Shown piece by piece: positions 24,864 to 33,307 of a DNA stretch of 34,850 bases. The stretch comes from an uncultured Eubacteriales bacterium (GTDB taxonomy: Bacteria > Bacillota > Clostridia > Oscillospirales > Acutalibacteraceae), in the NCBI GenBank assembly GCA_902491475.1, contig CABUHY010000022.1, positions 1-34,850 of the forward strand, read 5' to 3'. A model generated the notes under the pieces. That model was not told where the DNA came from. It saw nothing but the letters and a program-made list of their open reading frames with translations, and searched no databases. Each line of letters begins with the position of its first letter. Positions within the stretch are counted from its first letter, which is position 1. A program made the position numbers and the translations under genes.

Positions 24864-25898
24864 TTGGAAAAAATAGATATACGCTCGTTAAATTACGAAG
24901 AGCTTGCCGAGGAAATCAAGTCACTCGGGCTTCCGAAATTCAGAACCGACCAGATATATTCCTGGCTCTATGAAAAAGGTGTTCGGGATTTCTCGGAGAT
25001 GTCCAATCTTTCAAAGGATTTACGACAGACCCTCGACAACAGATTTGTTATAAAAAACTGCACAATCGACACAAAGCTTTGCTCAAAGCTCGACGAAACC
25101 GTCAAGTATCTTTTTGAGCTCGGTAAGGGCGAATACATCGAATGTGTTGTTATGAAGTACAAGTACGGATATTCAATCTGCGTTTCCACTCAGCTCGGCT
25201 GTAAAATGGGCTGTAAGTTCTGCGCTTCGGCAATCGGAGGCTTTAAGAGGCATCTGACTGCGAGTGATATACTCTCTGAAATCTATACGGCGCAGAGAGA
25301 CCTCGGAATTAAAATATCCCATATAGTTTTGATGGGTACGGGAGAGCCGCTCGACAACTTTGACAATGTTATGCGCTTTTTGGAGCTTGTAACCGACGAA
25401 AAAGGCTTGAATATCAGCATGCGGCACATTTCGCTTTCCACCTGCGGCGTAGTGCCGAGGATTTATGAGCTGGCCGAGAAAAAGCTCGGGCTTACGCTTT
25501 CTGTTTCGCTTCACGCACCGAACGACAAAATCAGGTCGCAGACGATGCCCGTAAACTCAAAATGGAATATTGACGAGCTTTTGACAGCTTGCAGATATTA
25601 TACAAAGCTCACATCACGAAGAATTTCGTTTGAATATGCAATGATAGACTCTTTTAACGACTCTGTCGGCTGTGCCGAGGAATTGGCGTCACGGCTTTCG
25701 GGTATGTTATGTCATATAAACCTTATTCCTGTCAATAATGTCAGGGAGAACAATTACGAGAGAAGTAACGACAAGAACATAAAAAGGTTCATTTCGGTTT
25801 TGGAACGCCACGGGCTTACAGTTACCGTTAGGCGAACTCTCGGCAGTGACATAAACGCCTCCTGCGGTCAGCTCAGGGCAAAGAAAGAAAATCTCTAA
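24864..25898 (+). CDS. rlmN: Dual-specificity 23S rRNA/tRNA m2A methyltransferase RlmN
   Basis: RlmN is a radical SAM enzyme that methylates C2 of A2503 in 23S rRNA and A37 of some tRNAs. The 344-residue protein has the iron-sulfur motif CKMGCKFC (C113, C117, C120), the N-terminal helical part (LNYEELAEEIKSLGLPKFR) and a C-terminal Cys (INASCGQL) matching the catalytic position in the family. The start is a TTG 8 bases after AGGAG; no ATG is well placed. Confidence 0.95.
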   Translation: MEKIDIRSLNYEELAEEIKSLGLPKFRTDQIYSWLYEKGVRDFSEMSNLSKDLRQTLDNRFVIKNCTIDTKLCSKLDETVKYLFELGKGEYIECVVMKYKYGYSICVSTQLGCKMGCKFCASAIGGFKRHLTASDILSEIYTAQRDLGIKISHIVLMGTGEPLDNFDNVMRFLELVTDEKGLNISMRHISLSTCGVVPRIYELAEKKLGLTLSVSLHAPNDKIRSQTMPVNSKWNIDELLTACRYYTKLTSRRISFEYAMIDSFNDSVGCAEELASRLSGMLCHINLIPVNNVRENNYERSNDKNIKRFISVLERHGLTVTVRRTLGSDINASCGQLRAKKENL

Positions 25899-25914
25899 CG
25901 GAGGAAACAGAGCA

Positions 25915-26643
25915 TTGAAAATTGTTGCAAAAACCGACATCGGAAAAAAGCGCGGTTCCAATCAGGACTCATACGCTACGGGCGAATTGCCGGGTTCGGT
26001 AGCCTGGGCTGTCGTGTGCGACGGTATGGGCGGTGCCGCAGGCGGTAATGTAGCCTCTTCGACGGCGGTTAAGGTTATTTCGGAAAAAATCAATTCGGCG
26101 TACAGAACGGGTATGAGCCCGAAGTCCGTCAAAAATATGATTATGACCGCAATTACCGCCGCTAACATAAGCGTCTATGATATGAGCAAGGCTAATGCCG
26201 AACTTGAGGGAATGGGCACCACTGTCGTGTGCTGCGTCATTGCCGACGGCGTTGCATATATCGCTCATGCGGGAGACAGCAGAGCATACTCCGTTAAGGA
26301 CGATACGGTAACGCAGCTTACCCGTGACCATTCGGTTGTGCAGGAGCTTGTTGAGACAGGTAAGCTAACTCAGGAACAGGCAAAATCTCACCCGAGGAAA
26401 AACCTTATTACTAGGGCACTCGGTGTTGATGAGGATATAAAAATCGATTATTGCGAGTATGATATGTCGGAAAATGAGGTAATACTTCTCTGTACCGACG
26501 GTCTTACAAACTATGTCGAAAACAGTGAATTCAGCGAAGTAATCAGGAATAATTCGTATTATGAGATAGCCGATTTGCTTGTCAATATGGCAAACGAAAA
26601 CGGCGGAGGCGACAATATAACCGTTGTTGCGATTTCTTATTAA
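25915..26643 (+). CDS. stp: PP2C-family Ser/Thr phosphatase (Stp/PrpC)
   Basis: This metal-dependent phosphatase reverses phosphorylation by the kinase encoded next. The 242-residue protein shows the PP2C motifs NQDSYATGE, VCDGMGGAAGG, AHAGDSRAY, LCTDGLTNYV and GGGDNITVVA, whose aspartates bind Mn or Mg. The start is a TTG behind CGGAGGAAA. The kinase follows after 11 bases, so both are expressed together. Confidence 0.95.
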   Translation: MKIVAKTDIGKKRGSNQDSYATGELPGSVAWAVVCDGMGGAAGGNVASSTAVKVISEKINSAYRTGMSPKSVKNMIMTAITAANISVYDMSKANAELEGMGTTVVCCVIADGVAYIAHAGDSRAYSVKDDTVTQLTRDHSVVQELVETGKLTQEQAKSHPRKNLITRALGVDEDIKIDYCEYDMSENEVILLCTDGLTNYVENSEFSEVIRNNSYYEIADLLVNMANENGGGDNITVVAISY

Positions 26644-26654
26644 GAGGTGTTATT

Positions 26655-28808
26655 ATGGAAAACTATTGTGGTAAAAGGCTTGACGGCAGATATGAAATAA
26701 GAGAGATTATCGGCGTCGGCGGTATGGCTGTTGTTTATAAGGCATACGACAATATCGACGACAGAATCGTTGCGGTTAAAATTCTTAAAGAGGAGTTCCT
26801 TGCAAACGAGGAGTTCCGCCGCAGATTCAAGAACGAGTCAAAGGCTATTGCGGTTCTTTCCCATCCCAACATTGTAAAGGTGTATGATGTCAGCTTCGGC
26901 GACAGACTTCAGTATATCGTTATGGAATATGTTGAGGGAATAACTCTTAAAGAGTATATCGAACAGCAGAAGGTTATCAACTGGAAAGAGGCTGTGCACT
27001 TTGTCAGCCAGATACTTCTCGCTCTTCAGCACGCTCACGACAAGGGTATTGTTCACCGTGACATCAAGCCGCAGAACATTATGCTTTTACAGGACGGTAC
27101 AATCAAGGTAACGGACTTCGGCATCGCAAGATTTTCGCGCGGCGATACGAGAACCATGACCGAGGACGCTATCGGCTCGGTTCACTATATAAGCCCCGAG
27201 CAGGCAAGGGGAGAGTTGACGGACGACAAGGCGGACATTTATTCCGTCGGCGTCGTAATGTACGAAATGCTTACGGGTCAGCTTCCGTTCCAATCGGACA
27301 ACGCCGTATCAATCGCTATTATGCAGCTTCAGCAGGAGGCTAAGCCTCCGCGTGAGATAAATCCCGAAATTCCGCTCGGACTTGAGCAGATTACAATGAG
27401 GGCGATGCAGAAAAACCCCAACAACCGTTATCATTCTGCCGCTGAAATGATGCTTGACATCGATGAGTTCAAGCGCAATCCGTCAATCAAGTTCAATTAC
27501 AGCTATTTTGTCGATAACGAGCCCACAAAGTTTGTTGATGACGCCACAAAAGCAATCCCCACGCCTGTCAAGAATGTTCCGAAAGTCGAGGATGAGCAGG
27601 CTGCTCCTGCAGAGGAAGAGGCGGAGGAAAAGGAGCCCAACAAGACCCTGCCGATTATTTTCGGCGTTATAGCGGGCGTTGTTGTTATAATTGCCATCTT
27701 TGTCGGCGTGCTTCTTTTCAGAAACGGACAGAAAGTAAAGGTTCCCAATTTTGTCGGACTTAACTATAACGACGAAATTATGACAAATTCCGAATACACC
27801 GATAATTTCAAGTTCGAAACAGAATCCGTATTTTCAACCGATGTTGAGGCAGGCGATGTAATCAAGCAGACGCCCGACGCAGACACCGAAGTCAGAAAAG
27901 GCAAGACTATTAAGCTTGAAATCGCTTATAACGATCAGAGCGTACAGATAACCGGTATTATGGGTCTTTCGGCAAGCGAAGCCGAGGCAAAGCTTAAACA
28001 GAGCGGCTTCCAGGTTAAGACGATAGTTTCTTACAACAAGAGCGCAACGCCCGGCGTTGTATATGAAATTTATCCGTCCGAGGGCTCTTATGCCGAAAAG
28101 GGCTCGCTTGTAACAATATATGTTTCGACAGACGAAAACCCCAATTCCAAGAATGTAACGCAGGTTGTAGGTTACAGCAAGGATATTGCAATAGAGCTTC
28201 TTAAAGCTGACGGCTTCAAGGTAAAGGTTACGGAAACCGACAGCAGCGAGGTTGCGGGTACTGTCGTTGATCAGTCTCCCAAGGGCGGCGAGGCAGCGGA
28301 CAGCGGCGCAGAGGTTACGATTTATGTAAGCACCGGCACACCGTCCGAGAGCACGGCGAAAATAACCGTTGATTTGCCGCAGACTGCAAACTCGGCTTCG
28401 GGAACCGTCAAAGTTTATCTCGGAAGCGAGGCTTATCAGACCTATAACGATGTTTTACTTGCAGGTGGCACAAAGACTATCGAAGTCAAGGGCAAGGGCA
28501 CGACAACCTTTACCGTCAAGATTAACGAACAGACCGTTATGACAGGTAATATCGACTTTACAAAGGCCCCTGCGGACCTTTCAAATATCGTTAAGACCCC
28601 GTATGTTGAGAAATATTCTGTTCCGAATGTTGTCGGAATGAGCGTTTCCGACGCTCTTAAAACGCTTGAAAAAGCAGGTTTTACCAATGTTGATGTCTTT
28701 GACTCAAACAACAATAAAATTTCAAGCGGTACCGTTGTTTCACAGCTTCCCACTCACGACAACAACACATATTCCAAGGATCAGAAAATAACTCTTACGG
28801 CGGAATAA
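26655..28808 (+). CDS. prkC: PASTA-domain Ser/Thr protein kinase PrkC
   Basis: PrkC senses muropeptides or wall precursors and phosphorylates growth and division proteins; in spore formers it can trigger germination. The 717-residue protein has a kinase domain (about 13-273) with K42, HRD (134-136) and DFG (154-156). An acidic juxtamembrane linker, one membrane helix (about 332-355) and four extracellular PASTA repeats (about 360-425, 428-491, 498-560, 655-716) follow. Between repeats 3 and 4 lies an unusual beta-rich insert (about 565-640) that resembles no PASTA repeat. It sits between stp and rsgA, a conserved order. Confidence 0.95.
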   Translation: MENYCGKRLDGRYEIREIIGVGGMAVVYKAYDNIDDRIVAVKILKEEFLANEEFRRRFKNESKAIAVLSHPNIVKVYDVSFGDRLQYIVMEYVEGITLKEYIEQQKVINWKEAVHFVSQILLALQHAHDKGIVHRDIKPQNIMLLQDGTIKVTDFGIARFSRGDTRTMTEDAIGSVHYISPEQARGELTDDKADIYSVGVVMYEMLTGQLPFQSDNAVSIAIMQLQQEAKPPREINPEIPLGLEQITMRAMQKNPNNRYHSAAEMMLDIDEFKRNPSIKFNYSYFVDNEPTKFVDDATKAIPTPVKNVPKVEDEQAAPAEEEAEEKEPNKTLPIIFGVIAGVVVIIAIFVGVLLFRNGQKVKVPNFVGLNYNDEIMTNSEYTDNFKFETESVFSTDVEAGDVIKQTPDADTEVRKGKTIKLEIAYNDQSVQITGIMGLSASEAEAKLKQSGFQVKTIVSYNKSATPGVVYEIYPSEGSYAEKGSLVTIYVSTDENPNSKNVTQVVGYSKDIAIELLKADGFKVKVTETDSSEVAGTVVDQSPKGGEAADSGAEVTIYVSTGTPSESTAKITVDLPQTANSASGTVKVYLGSEAYQTYNDVLLAGGTKTIEVKGKGTTTFTVKINEQTVMTGNIDFTKAPADLSNIVKTPYVEKYSVPNVVGMSVSDALKTLEKAGFTNVDVFDSNNNKISSGTVVSQLPTHDNNTYSKDQKITLTAE

Positions 28809-28809
28809 T

Positions 28810-29694
28810 ATGAAAATCGTAAACGGAACAATTATAAAAGGTATCGGCGGCTTCTATTATGTTGAAGCCGCCGATGAGATATTCGAGTGTAAGGCGAGGG
28901 GAGTGTTCCGAAAGGAAAAACTCACTCCTTTGGTCGGCGATAAGGTCACGGTCAGCGTAAACGACAATGCTGAAAATACCATTGACGAAATTATGCCCCG
29001 TAAGAATGTGCTGACACGCCCTCCCGTGGTCAATATAGATAATCTTATAATCGTTGTATCCACCGTTGAACCGAAGCCGTCAACGCTTGTTATCGACAAG
29101 CTGATTGCGGTTGCGGAGCACAAGGATATTGAGCCGATAATCGTTATCACAAAATCCGATTTGGCTTCGGCTCGGGAAATATACGATATTTACACACTTG
29201 CGGGCTTTAATACGATAATCGTTTCCAATGAGACGGGTAACGGAATTGATGATGTTAAAGCTGTGTTAAAAGACAAAATCAGCGCACTTACGGGAAATTC
29301 GGGAGTAGGAAAAACATCGCTCCTCAACAATCTTGACAGTTCGCTTGAGCTTAAAACGGCACATATCAGCAAAAAGCTCGGCAGAGGCAGGCATACGACA
29401 AGGCAGGCGGAGCTTTACAGGGTGTGCGGCGGCTTTGTCGTTGACACTCCCGGCTTTTCATCCTTTGAAATCGACAAGGGCGATATTATTATGAAGGATG
29501 AATTGCCGTATTGCTTCAGGGATTTTTCCGAATATATCGACAAGTGCAAATTTTCCCCGTCATGTACCCATACGACGGACAAGGGCTGTGCGGTAATCGA
29601 GGCCGTAAACGAGGGGAAAATCAGCAAATCAAGGCATAACAGCTATGTTCAGCTTTACAATGCGGTTAAGGATATAAAAGAATGGAACTTGTAA
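28810..29694 (+). CDS. rsgA: Ribosome small-subunit GTPase RsgA
   Basis: RsgA is a circularly permuted GTPase that checks late 30S subunit assembly. The 294-residue protein has an N-terminal OB fold, the G4 motif TKSD (114-117) before G1 GNSGVGKT (162-169), G3 DTPG (212-215), and a zinc knuckle with C246, C252, H254 and C260. The start is one base after the prkC stop. Its 3' end overlaps thiN by 13 bases. Confidence 0.95.
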   Translation: MKIVNGTIIKGIGGFYYVEAADEIFECKARGVFRKEKLTPLVGDKVTVSVNDNAENTIDEIMPRKNVLTRPPVVNIDNLIIVVSTVEPKPSTLVIDKLIAVAEHKDIEPIIVITKSDLASAREIYDIYTLAGFNTIIVSNETGNGIDDVKAVLKDKISALTGNSGVGKTSLLNNLDSSLELKTAHISKKLGRGRHTTRQAELYRVCGGFVVDTPGFSSFEIDKGDIIMKDELPYCFRDFSEYIDKCKFSPSCTHTTDKGCAVIEAVNEGKISKSRHNSYVQLYNAVKDIKEWNL

Positions 29695-30323
29695 ACAAAA
29701 AGCGCTGTGTTATCGTCGGTGCGGCAAAAATCGGCGACGGCGAAATGTTAAAAAAGAATATCTTTTATGATGATTATGTTATCGGTGCGGACGCGGGATA
29801 CAGGCGTTTGCTTGACCTCGGTATCACGCCAGACCTCATTGTCGGCGACTTCGATTCTTCCGATACGCCCGAGGTTGATGTTGAGGTAATCACTCTCAAC
29901 CCTATAAAGGACTGCACCGATACCGAATTTGCCGTTGTAAAGGCTGTTGAGAAGGGTTTTACGGAAATTCTTATCCTCGGCGCTACGGGCGGCAGACTTG
30001 ACCACACATTCGCTAATTTTGCCCTCTTGGGCGATTTTAAGCAAAAATGTATCAACATAACCGTGCTTGACGAAAATCATAAAATATACACCTTAAAGGA
30101 CGAATCGCATTCCGTGCAGAAAAATAACAGGTATCTGTCTGTTTTCGCACTCGGTTCATATGCGGAGGTAACCCTTGAGGGTGTCTTTTATCCGCTTGAC
30201 AAATACAGTTTGTCTCCGTTTTCGTCGCTCGGCGTAAGCAATGAAATTACCGAACCGACCGCAAAAATAACCGTTACCGACGGCACACTGCTTGTTATGG
30301 AGGTTTCAAAAGAAAACTTTTAA
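29682..30323 (+). CDS. thiN: Thiamine diphosphokinase
   Basis: ThiN converts thiamine to thiamine diphosphate using ATP. The 213-residue protein has IGADAGYRRLLDLGITPDLIVGDFDS (in part) with the metal-binding aspartates, KDCTDTEFAV, and LGATGGRLDHTFAN. In Bacillus the order is rsgA-rpe-thiN-spoVM; rpe is missing here and thiN overlaps rsgA. Confidence 0.94.
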   Translation: MELVNKKRCVIVGAAKIGDGEMLKKNIFYDDYVIGADAGYRRLLDLGITPDLIVGDFDSSDTPEVDVEVITLNPIKDCTDTEFAVVKAVEKGFTEILILGATGGRLDHTFANFALLGDFKQKCINITVLDENHKIYTLKDESHSVQKNNRYLSVFALGSYAEVTLEGVFYPLDKYSLSPFSSLGVSNEITEPTAKITVTDGTLLVMEVSKENF

Positions 30324-30345
30324 CACTTTTCTCCGCTTTTGAATA

Positions 30346-30364
30346 TAGTGTAATAAGTACACTA
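30346..30364. promoter_or_regulatory. Perfect palindrome upstream of the small membrane gene
   Basis: TAGTGTA and TACACTA are perfect 7-base arms around a 5-base centre, 16 bases before the ATG at 30381. The symmetry resembles an operator, such as GntR-type sites with GTGTA/TACAC arms. It could also be an RNA hairpin. No regulator gene is adjacent. Confidence 0.5.
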
Positions 30365-30380
30365 AAAGGCGGTGTGTGTT

Positions 30381-30536
30381 ATGGGCAAACGCAAGCAGAA
30401 AATCAGCATAGGAGCTGTCTTTCTCGTTTTCGGGTTGGGCTTGGTTCTTGCATTTATCATACCGGCAAAGGCGCTTGTTGTCGTCCTTTCCGTTGCGCTT
30501 GCCGTAAGCGGCGTCGCTCTGTGTAAATGCTGTTAG
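30381..30536 (+). CDS. 51-residue membrane protein upstream of spoVM
   Basis: A short gene encodes a basic N-terminus (MGKRKQK), two hydrophobic helices (about residues 10-28 and 30-47) separated by a Pro-Ala-Lys turn, and a cysteine tail CKCC. AAAAGGCGGTG lies 5 bases before the ATG. The stop overlaps the AGGAGG of spoVM, so the two are probably translated together. I recognise no named family. It is likely a small inner membrane protein and, by context, perhaps sporulation-linked. Confidence 0.7.
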   Translation: MGKRKQKISIGAVFLVFGLGLVLAFIIPAKALVVVLSVALAVSGVALCKCC

Positions 30537-30549
30537 GAGGAAAAGCAAT

Positions 30550-30636
30550 ATGAAATTTATCGTATTTGACAACCCCAAGTTTATAGGACCTATATTGAGA
30601 ATGGTGTTCGGAATTAAAAAGGAAAGTAAAATTTAA
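30550..30636 (+). CDS. spoVM: SpoVM-like spore morphogenetic peptide
   Basis: This 28-residue peptide reads MKFIVFDNPKFIGPILRMVF and ends with a basic tail. It matches the Bacillus SpoVM pattern: MKF at the start, PKF with Pro9, a Gly after two residues, a central Arg and an amphipathic helix. SpoVM inserts into the convex forespore membrane and recruits SpoIVA to start coat assembly. The gene lies after thiN as in Bacillus, with AGGAGG 10 bases before the ATG and a terminator after the stop. It is too short for many gene finders. Confidence 0.88.
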   Translation: MKFIVFDNPKFIGPILRMVFGIKKESKI

Positions 30637-30644
30637 TACATAAA

Positions 30645-30668
30645 CGGCGCTTCGGCGCCGCTTTTTTT
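30645..30668 (+). terminator. Terminator after spoVM
   Basis: CGGCGC and GCGCCG form a GC-rich stem closed by a TTCG tetraloop, followed by C and seven T residues. It ends the run that starts at the yicC promoter. Confidence 0.93.
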
Positions 30669-30682
30669 ATTGCTTTTTGATA

Positions 30683-30710
30683 TTGATTTACTTGACAGGA
30701 GTGATATAAT
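30683..30710 (+). promoter_or_regulatory. Promoter of alaA
   Basis: TTGATT (30683-30688), a 16-base spacer and TATAAT (30705-30710), with TGA directly before the -10, giving an extended -10. Confidence 0.8.
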
Positions 30711-30740
30711 ATTTTAAGACAAAATTTAAGGAATGATAAT

Positions 30741-31958
30741 ATGCGTAATTTTGAAAAATCTCACAAACTTGACCATGTTTGTTACGATATAAGAGGTCCG
30801 ATTCTGGACGAGGCGAACAGAATGACCGAAAACGGCGTTAAGATCTTGAAGCTTAACATCGGCAATCCCGCTCCGTTCAATTTCACTGCGCCCGATGAAA
30901 TAATCAGGGATATGATTTACAATCTCCGTGATTCCGAGGGCTATTCGGACTCAAAGGGTATTTTCTCCGCAAGAAAAGCGATAATGCAGTATTGCCAGAT
31001 TAAGGAAATCCCCAATGTTGACATAAACGATATTTACACAGGTAACGGTGCGAGCGAGCTCATTACAATGGCTATGCAGGGACTTCTCGACAACGGCGAC
31101 GAAATCCTTGTTCCTGCGCCCGATTATCCGCTTTGGACGGCTTCCGTTTCGCTTGCGGGCGGTACTCCCGTTCACTATATGTGCGATGAGCAGAATGAGT
31201 GGAATCCCGACATTGAGGACATTAAGAAAAAGATTACCGATAAAACAAAGGGTATTGTTATAATCAACCCCAATAACCCGACGGGTGCGCTTTATTCAAA
31301 GGAAATCTTGCTTGAAATTGTCGAGGTTGCAAGACAGCACGGCTTGATTATTTATTCCGATGAAATTTACGACAGACTTGTTATGGACGGTCTCAAGCAT
31401 ATTTCGATAGCGTCTCTTGCTCCCGATGTTCCCTGCATTACGCTCAACGGTCTTTCAAAGTCTCACCGTATTGCGGGCTTCAGATGCGGTTGGATGGTTA
31501 TCAGCGGCGACAAGTCGAGGATTAAGGGCTATATCGAAGGACTTAATCTTCTTTCGTCAATGCGTTTATGTTCAAATGTTCCGTCACAGCAGATTATCCA
31601 GACTGCTCTCGGCGGCTATCAGAGCGTTGACGCCCTGTTAAAGCCCGGCGGAAGAATTTATGAGCAGAGAGAATGTATTTATAACGCACTTTCGGCGATT
31701 GACGGCGTAAGCGTTGTAAAGCCCAAAGCGGCATTCTATATTTTCCCGAAGTTCGATATTAAGAAATTCCATATCAACGACGACGAACAGTTTGTCCTTG
31801 ATTTCCTTAAAAAGAAGAAGATATTGTTGGTTCAGGGTACTGCGTTTAACTATCCGACTCCCGACCACGCAAGAATTGTCTATTTGCCGACAGTTAAGGA
31901 GCTTACCCATGCGGCAAACGAGCTGGGCGATTTCCTGAAAACATATTCGCAGTATTAA
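30741..31958 (+). CDS. alaA: Glutamate-pyruvate aminotransferase AlaA
   Basis: This fold-type I PLP enzyme most likely makes alanine from pyruvate and glutamate. The 405-residue length equals E. coli AlaA, and the N-terminus (FEKSHKLDHVCYDIRGPIL), LNIGNPAPF, VPAPDYPLWTA and VQGTAFNYP closely follow it. The PLP lysine is K240 in NGLSKSHRIAGFRCGW. AAGGAA precedes the ATG. It is a single gene with its own promoter and terminator. Exact amino donor is inferred by homology. Confidence 0.93.
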   Translation: MRNFEKSHKLDHVCYDIRGPILDEANRMTENGVKILKLNIGNPAPFNFTAPDEIIRDMIYNLRDSEGYSDSKGIFSARKAIMQYCQIKEIPNVDINDIYTGNGASELITMAMQGLLDNGDEILVPAPDYPLWTASVSLAGGTPVHYMCDEQNEWNPDIEDIKKKITDKTKGIVIINPNNPTGALYSKEILLEIVEVARQHGLIIYSDEIYDRLVMDGLKHISIASLAPDVPCITLNGLSKSHRIAGFRCGWMVISGDKSRIKGYIEGLNLLSSMRLCSNVPSQQIIQTALGGYQSVDALLKPGGRIYEQRECIYNALSAIDGVSVVKPKAAFYIFPKFDIKKFHINDDEQFVLDFLKKKKILLVQGTAFNYPTPDHARIVYLPTVKELTHAANELGDFLKTYSQY

Positions 31959-31971
31959 ACCGTGTTAAGAC

Positions 31972-31998
31972 AAAGCCGTAGTTTTCTACGGCTTTTTT
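31972..31998. terminator. Terminator after alaA
   Basis: AAAGCCGTAG and CTACGGCTTT form a 10-bp stem with a TTTT loop, followed by more T residues on the plus strand. The A-run on its left side lets it also serve the convergent ZIP gene. Confidence 0.9.
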
Positions 31999-32744
31999 TA
32001 CATAACAATATCCAATATCATCATAATTAAAAATCCGCAGGCAAAGGATACCGCACATACGCAGTCGTCTTTTCCGTCTTTTGCTTCGGGAATGAGCTCG
32101 TTTACAGTTACATATATCATAGCGCCCGCCGCAAAGGACAAAAGATACGGCAAAACGGCATTAACGGCACTTGACATAAGCAAGGTAAGCAAGGCGCCTA
32201 TGGGTTCGACAATTCCCGATAAAACTCCTGCCGCAAAAGCTTTCTGTTTTGAGTTTCCCTTTGCTCTCGACGGCAGGGAAACAACTGCGCCCTCGGGTAT
32301 GTTTTGTATTGCTATTCCCACGGACAGCGCCAATGCCGAGGCGAAAGTTACATTCGGACTTCCTGCCCACAGCGCAGAAAAAATTACGCCCACAGCCATT
32401 CCTTCGGGAATGTTGTGAAGCGTAACCGCAAAAATCAACAGACTGCTTTTGTCGGCTTTTCCTTTCGATTTTTTTATTATCTTATCCGTGAATATCAAAT
32501 ATGCAATACCGACCGCTATTCCCGTAACGGCAGGTATAAACGACATTTTATTCAAATGAGCCGACTGCTCCACGGACGGTAAAATTAGGCTCCATATGCT
32601 TGCGGCAAACATTATTCCGCCCGAAAAACCGAGTATTATCCTGTTGAATTTTCTGTTTATTTCTCCGTTTATAAAAAATGCCGACAATGAGCCGATTGTT
32701 GTTCCGAAAAACGGCAAAAGTATCGCAAAAACCGACTTGAACAT
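31998..32744 (-). CDS. ZIP family divalent metal transporter
   Basis: The 248-residue membrane protein has about eight hydrophobic segments, a Lys-rich cytosolic loop (about 90-100) and the two ZIP metal motifs: H110-NIPEG (111-115) and QNIPEG (148-152). ZIP proteins import Zn and sometimes Fe or Mn. The sequence fits the bacterial ZupT/GufA-like group. The ATG at 32744 is preceded by AGGTG lying inside a leader hairpin, so expression may be controlled at the RNA level. Confidence 0.92.
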   Translation of the reverse strand: MFKSVFAILLPFFGTTIGSLSAFFINGEINRKFNRIILGFSGGIMFAASIWSLILPSVEQSAHLNKMSFIPAVTGIAVGIAYLIFTDKIIKKSKGKADKSSLLIFAVTLHNIPEGMAVGVIFSALWAGSPNVTFASALALSVGIAIQNIPEGAVVSLPSRAKGNSKQKAFAAGVLSGIVEPIGALLTLLMSSAVNAVLPYLLSFAAGAMIYVTVNELIPEAKDGKDDCVCAVSFACGFLIMMILDIVM

Positions 32745-32753
32745 AAAAAATCA

Positions 32754-32809
32754 CCTGTAACCGAGTATATATAATCAGTATATTTTTGATTAAAATACTT
32801 GGTTACAGG
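32754..32809 (-). promoter_or_regulatory. 15-bp leader hairpin before the ZIP gene
   Basis: CCTGTAACCGAGTAT (32754-32768) pairs with ATACTTGGTTACAGG (32795-32809) with a single G-T pairing. On the minus strand the last arm contains AGGTG, the ribosome binding site of the ZIP gene, and is followed by TGATTTTTT directly before the ATG. It may be the terminator of the upstream zinc-ribbon gene, a control element for the ZIP gene, or both. Confidence 0.6.
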
Positions 32810-32828
32810 CTTTTTGAATTATTTGAGG

Positions 32829-33290
32829 TTATGAATATTCGACAGGGGAGTCGTAGTCATAATTATAGTCGTATGCATACCCGTCATTTTCGTAGTCGTA
32901 ATATTCTTGCGAATCATAGTTATAGGCAGAATCATAAATTTGAGAAGAAGCTTCTTTCACTCCGAAATAGCTGATAAAGAATACCGCAACAATATACAGA
33001 ACAACCAAAACAATATGTATAACAAATGCCGTTAAGGCTCCCTTGCCGGCGGAACGGGCTTTTCCCGGCTCATCTTTCCTCATGCAAAGGAACAGAATAA
33101 GTCCGGCGACGGGGATAAAAAATCCTACAAGCCACAAAAGGAAAGAACCGGAATAATCAAGAACGGGGGCTTGTACGCTTTGAGTTTGAACGCTTTGTAC
33201 GGTTCCTCCGCAATCGTTTACATCTTTTCCGCAGTTTTCGCAAAATTTTGAGCCGTCATTGATTTCAGTGCCGCAATTTTTACAATACAT
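32829..33290 (-). CDS. Zinc-ribbon membrane protein with Tyr/Asp-rich tail
   Basis: The 153-residue protein starts with a zinc ribbon (C3, C6, C17, C20: YCKNCG...FCENCG). A short Gln/Val/Ser linker and two membrane helices follow (about 47-69 and 84-110), then an extracytoplasmic-type tail dense in Tyr, Asp, Glu and Asn (about 118-153). No enzyme motif is seen. GAGGAGG precedes the ATG. It lies 17 bases after the next-upstream minus-strand gene and is probably in its operon. Function unknown. Confidence 0.82.
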   Translation of the reverse strand: MYCKNCGTEINDGSKFCENCGKDVNDCGGTVQSVQTQSVQAPVLDYSGSFLLWLVGFFIPVAGLILFLCMRKDEPGKARSAGKGALTAFVIHIVLVVLYIVAVFFISYFGVKEASSQIYDSAYNYDSQEYYDYENDGYAYDYNYDYDSPVEYS

Positions 33291-33307
33291 ATAACTCCTC
33301 CTCGTTT

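Noticed and set aside
30340..30365. Possible sigma-E promoter before the small membrane gene and spoVM
   Set aside because: A TACACT piece resembles a -10, but the only -35-like GAATATA lies about 8 bases away, too near for sigma-E.
32745..32828. Known metal riboswitch (for example the yybP-ykoY type) before the ZIP gene
   Set aside because: The leader is about 80 bases with a single stem and lacks the multi-helix layout and conserved loops of that class.
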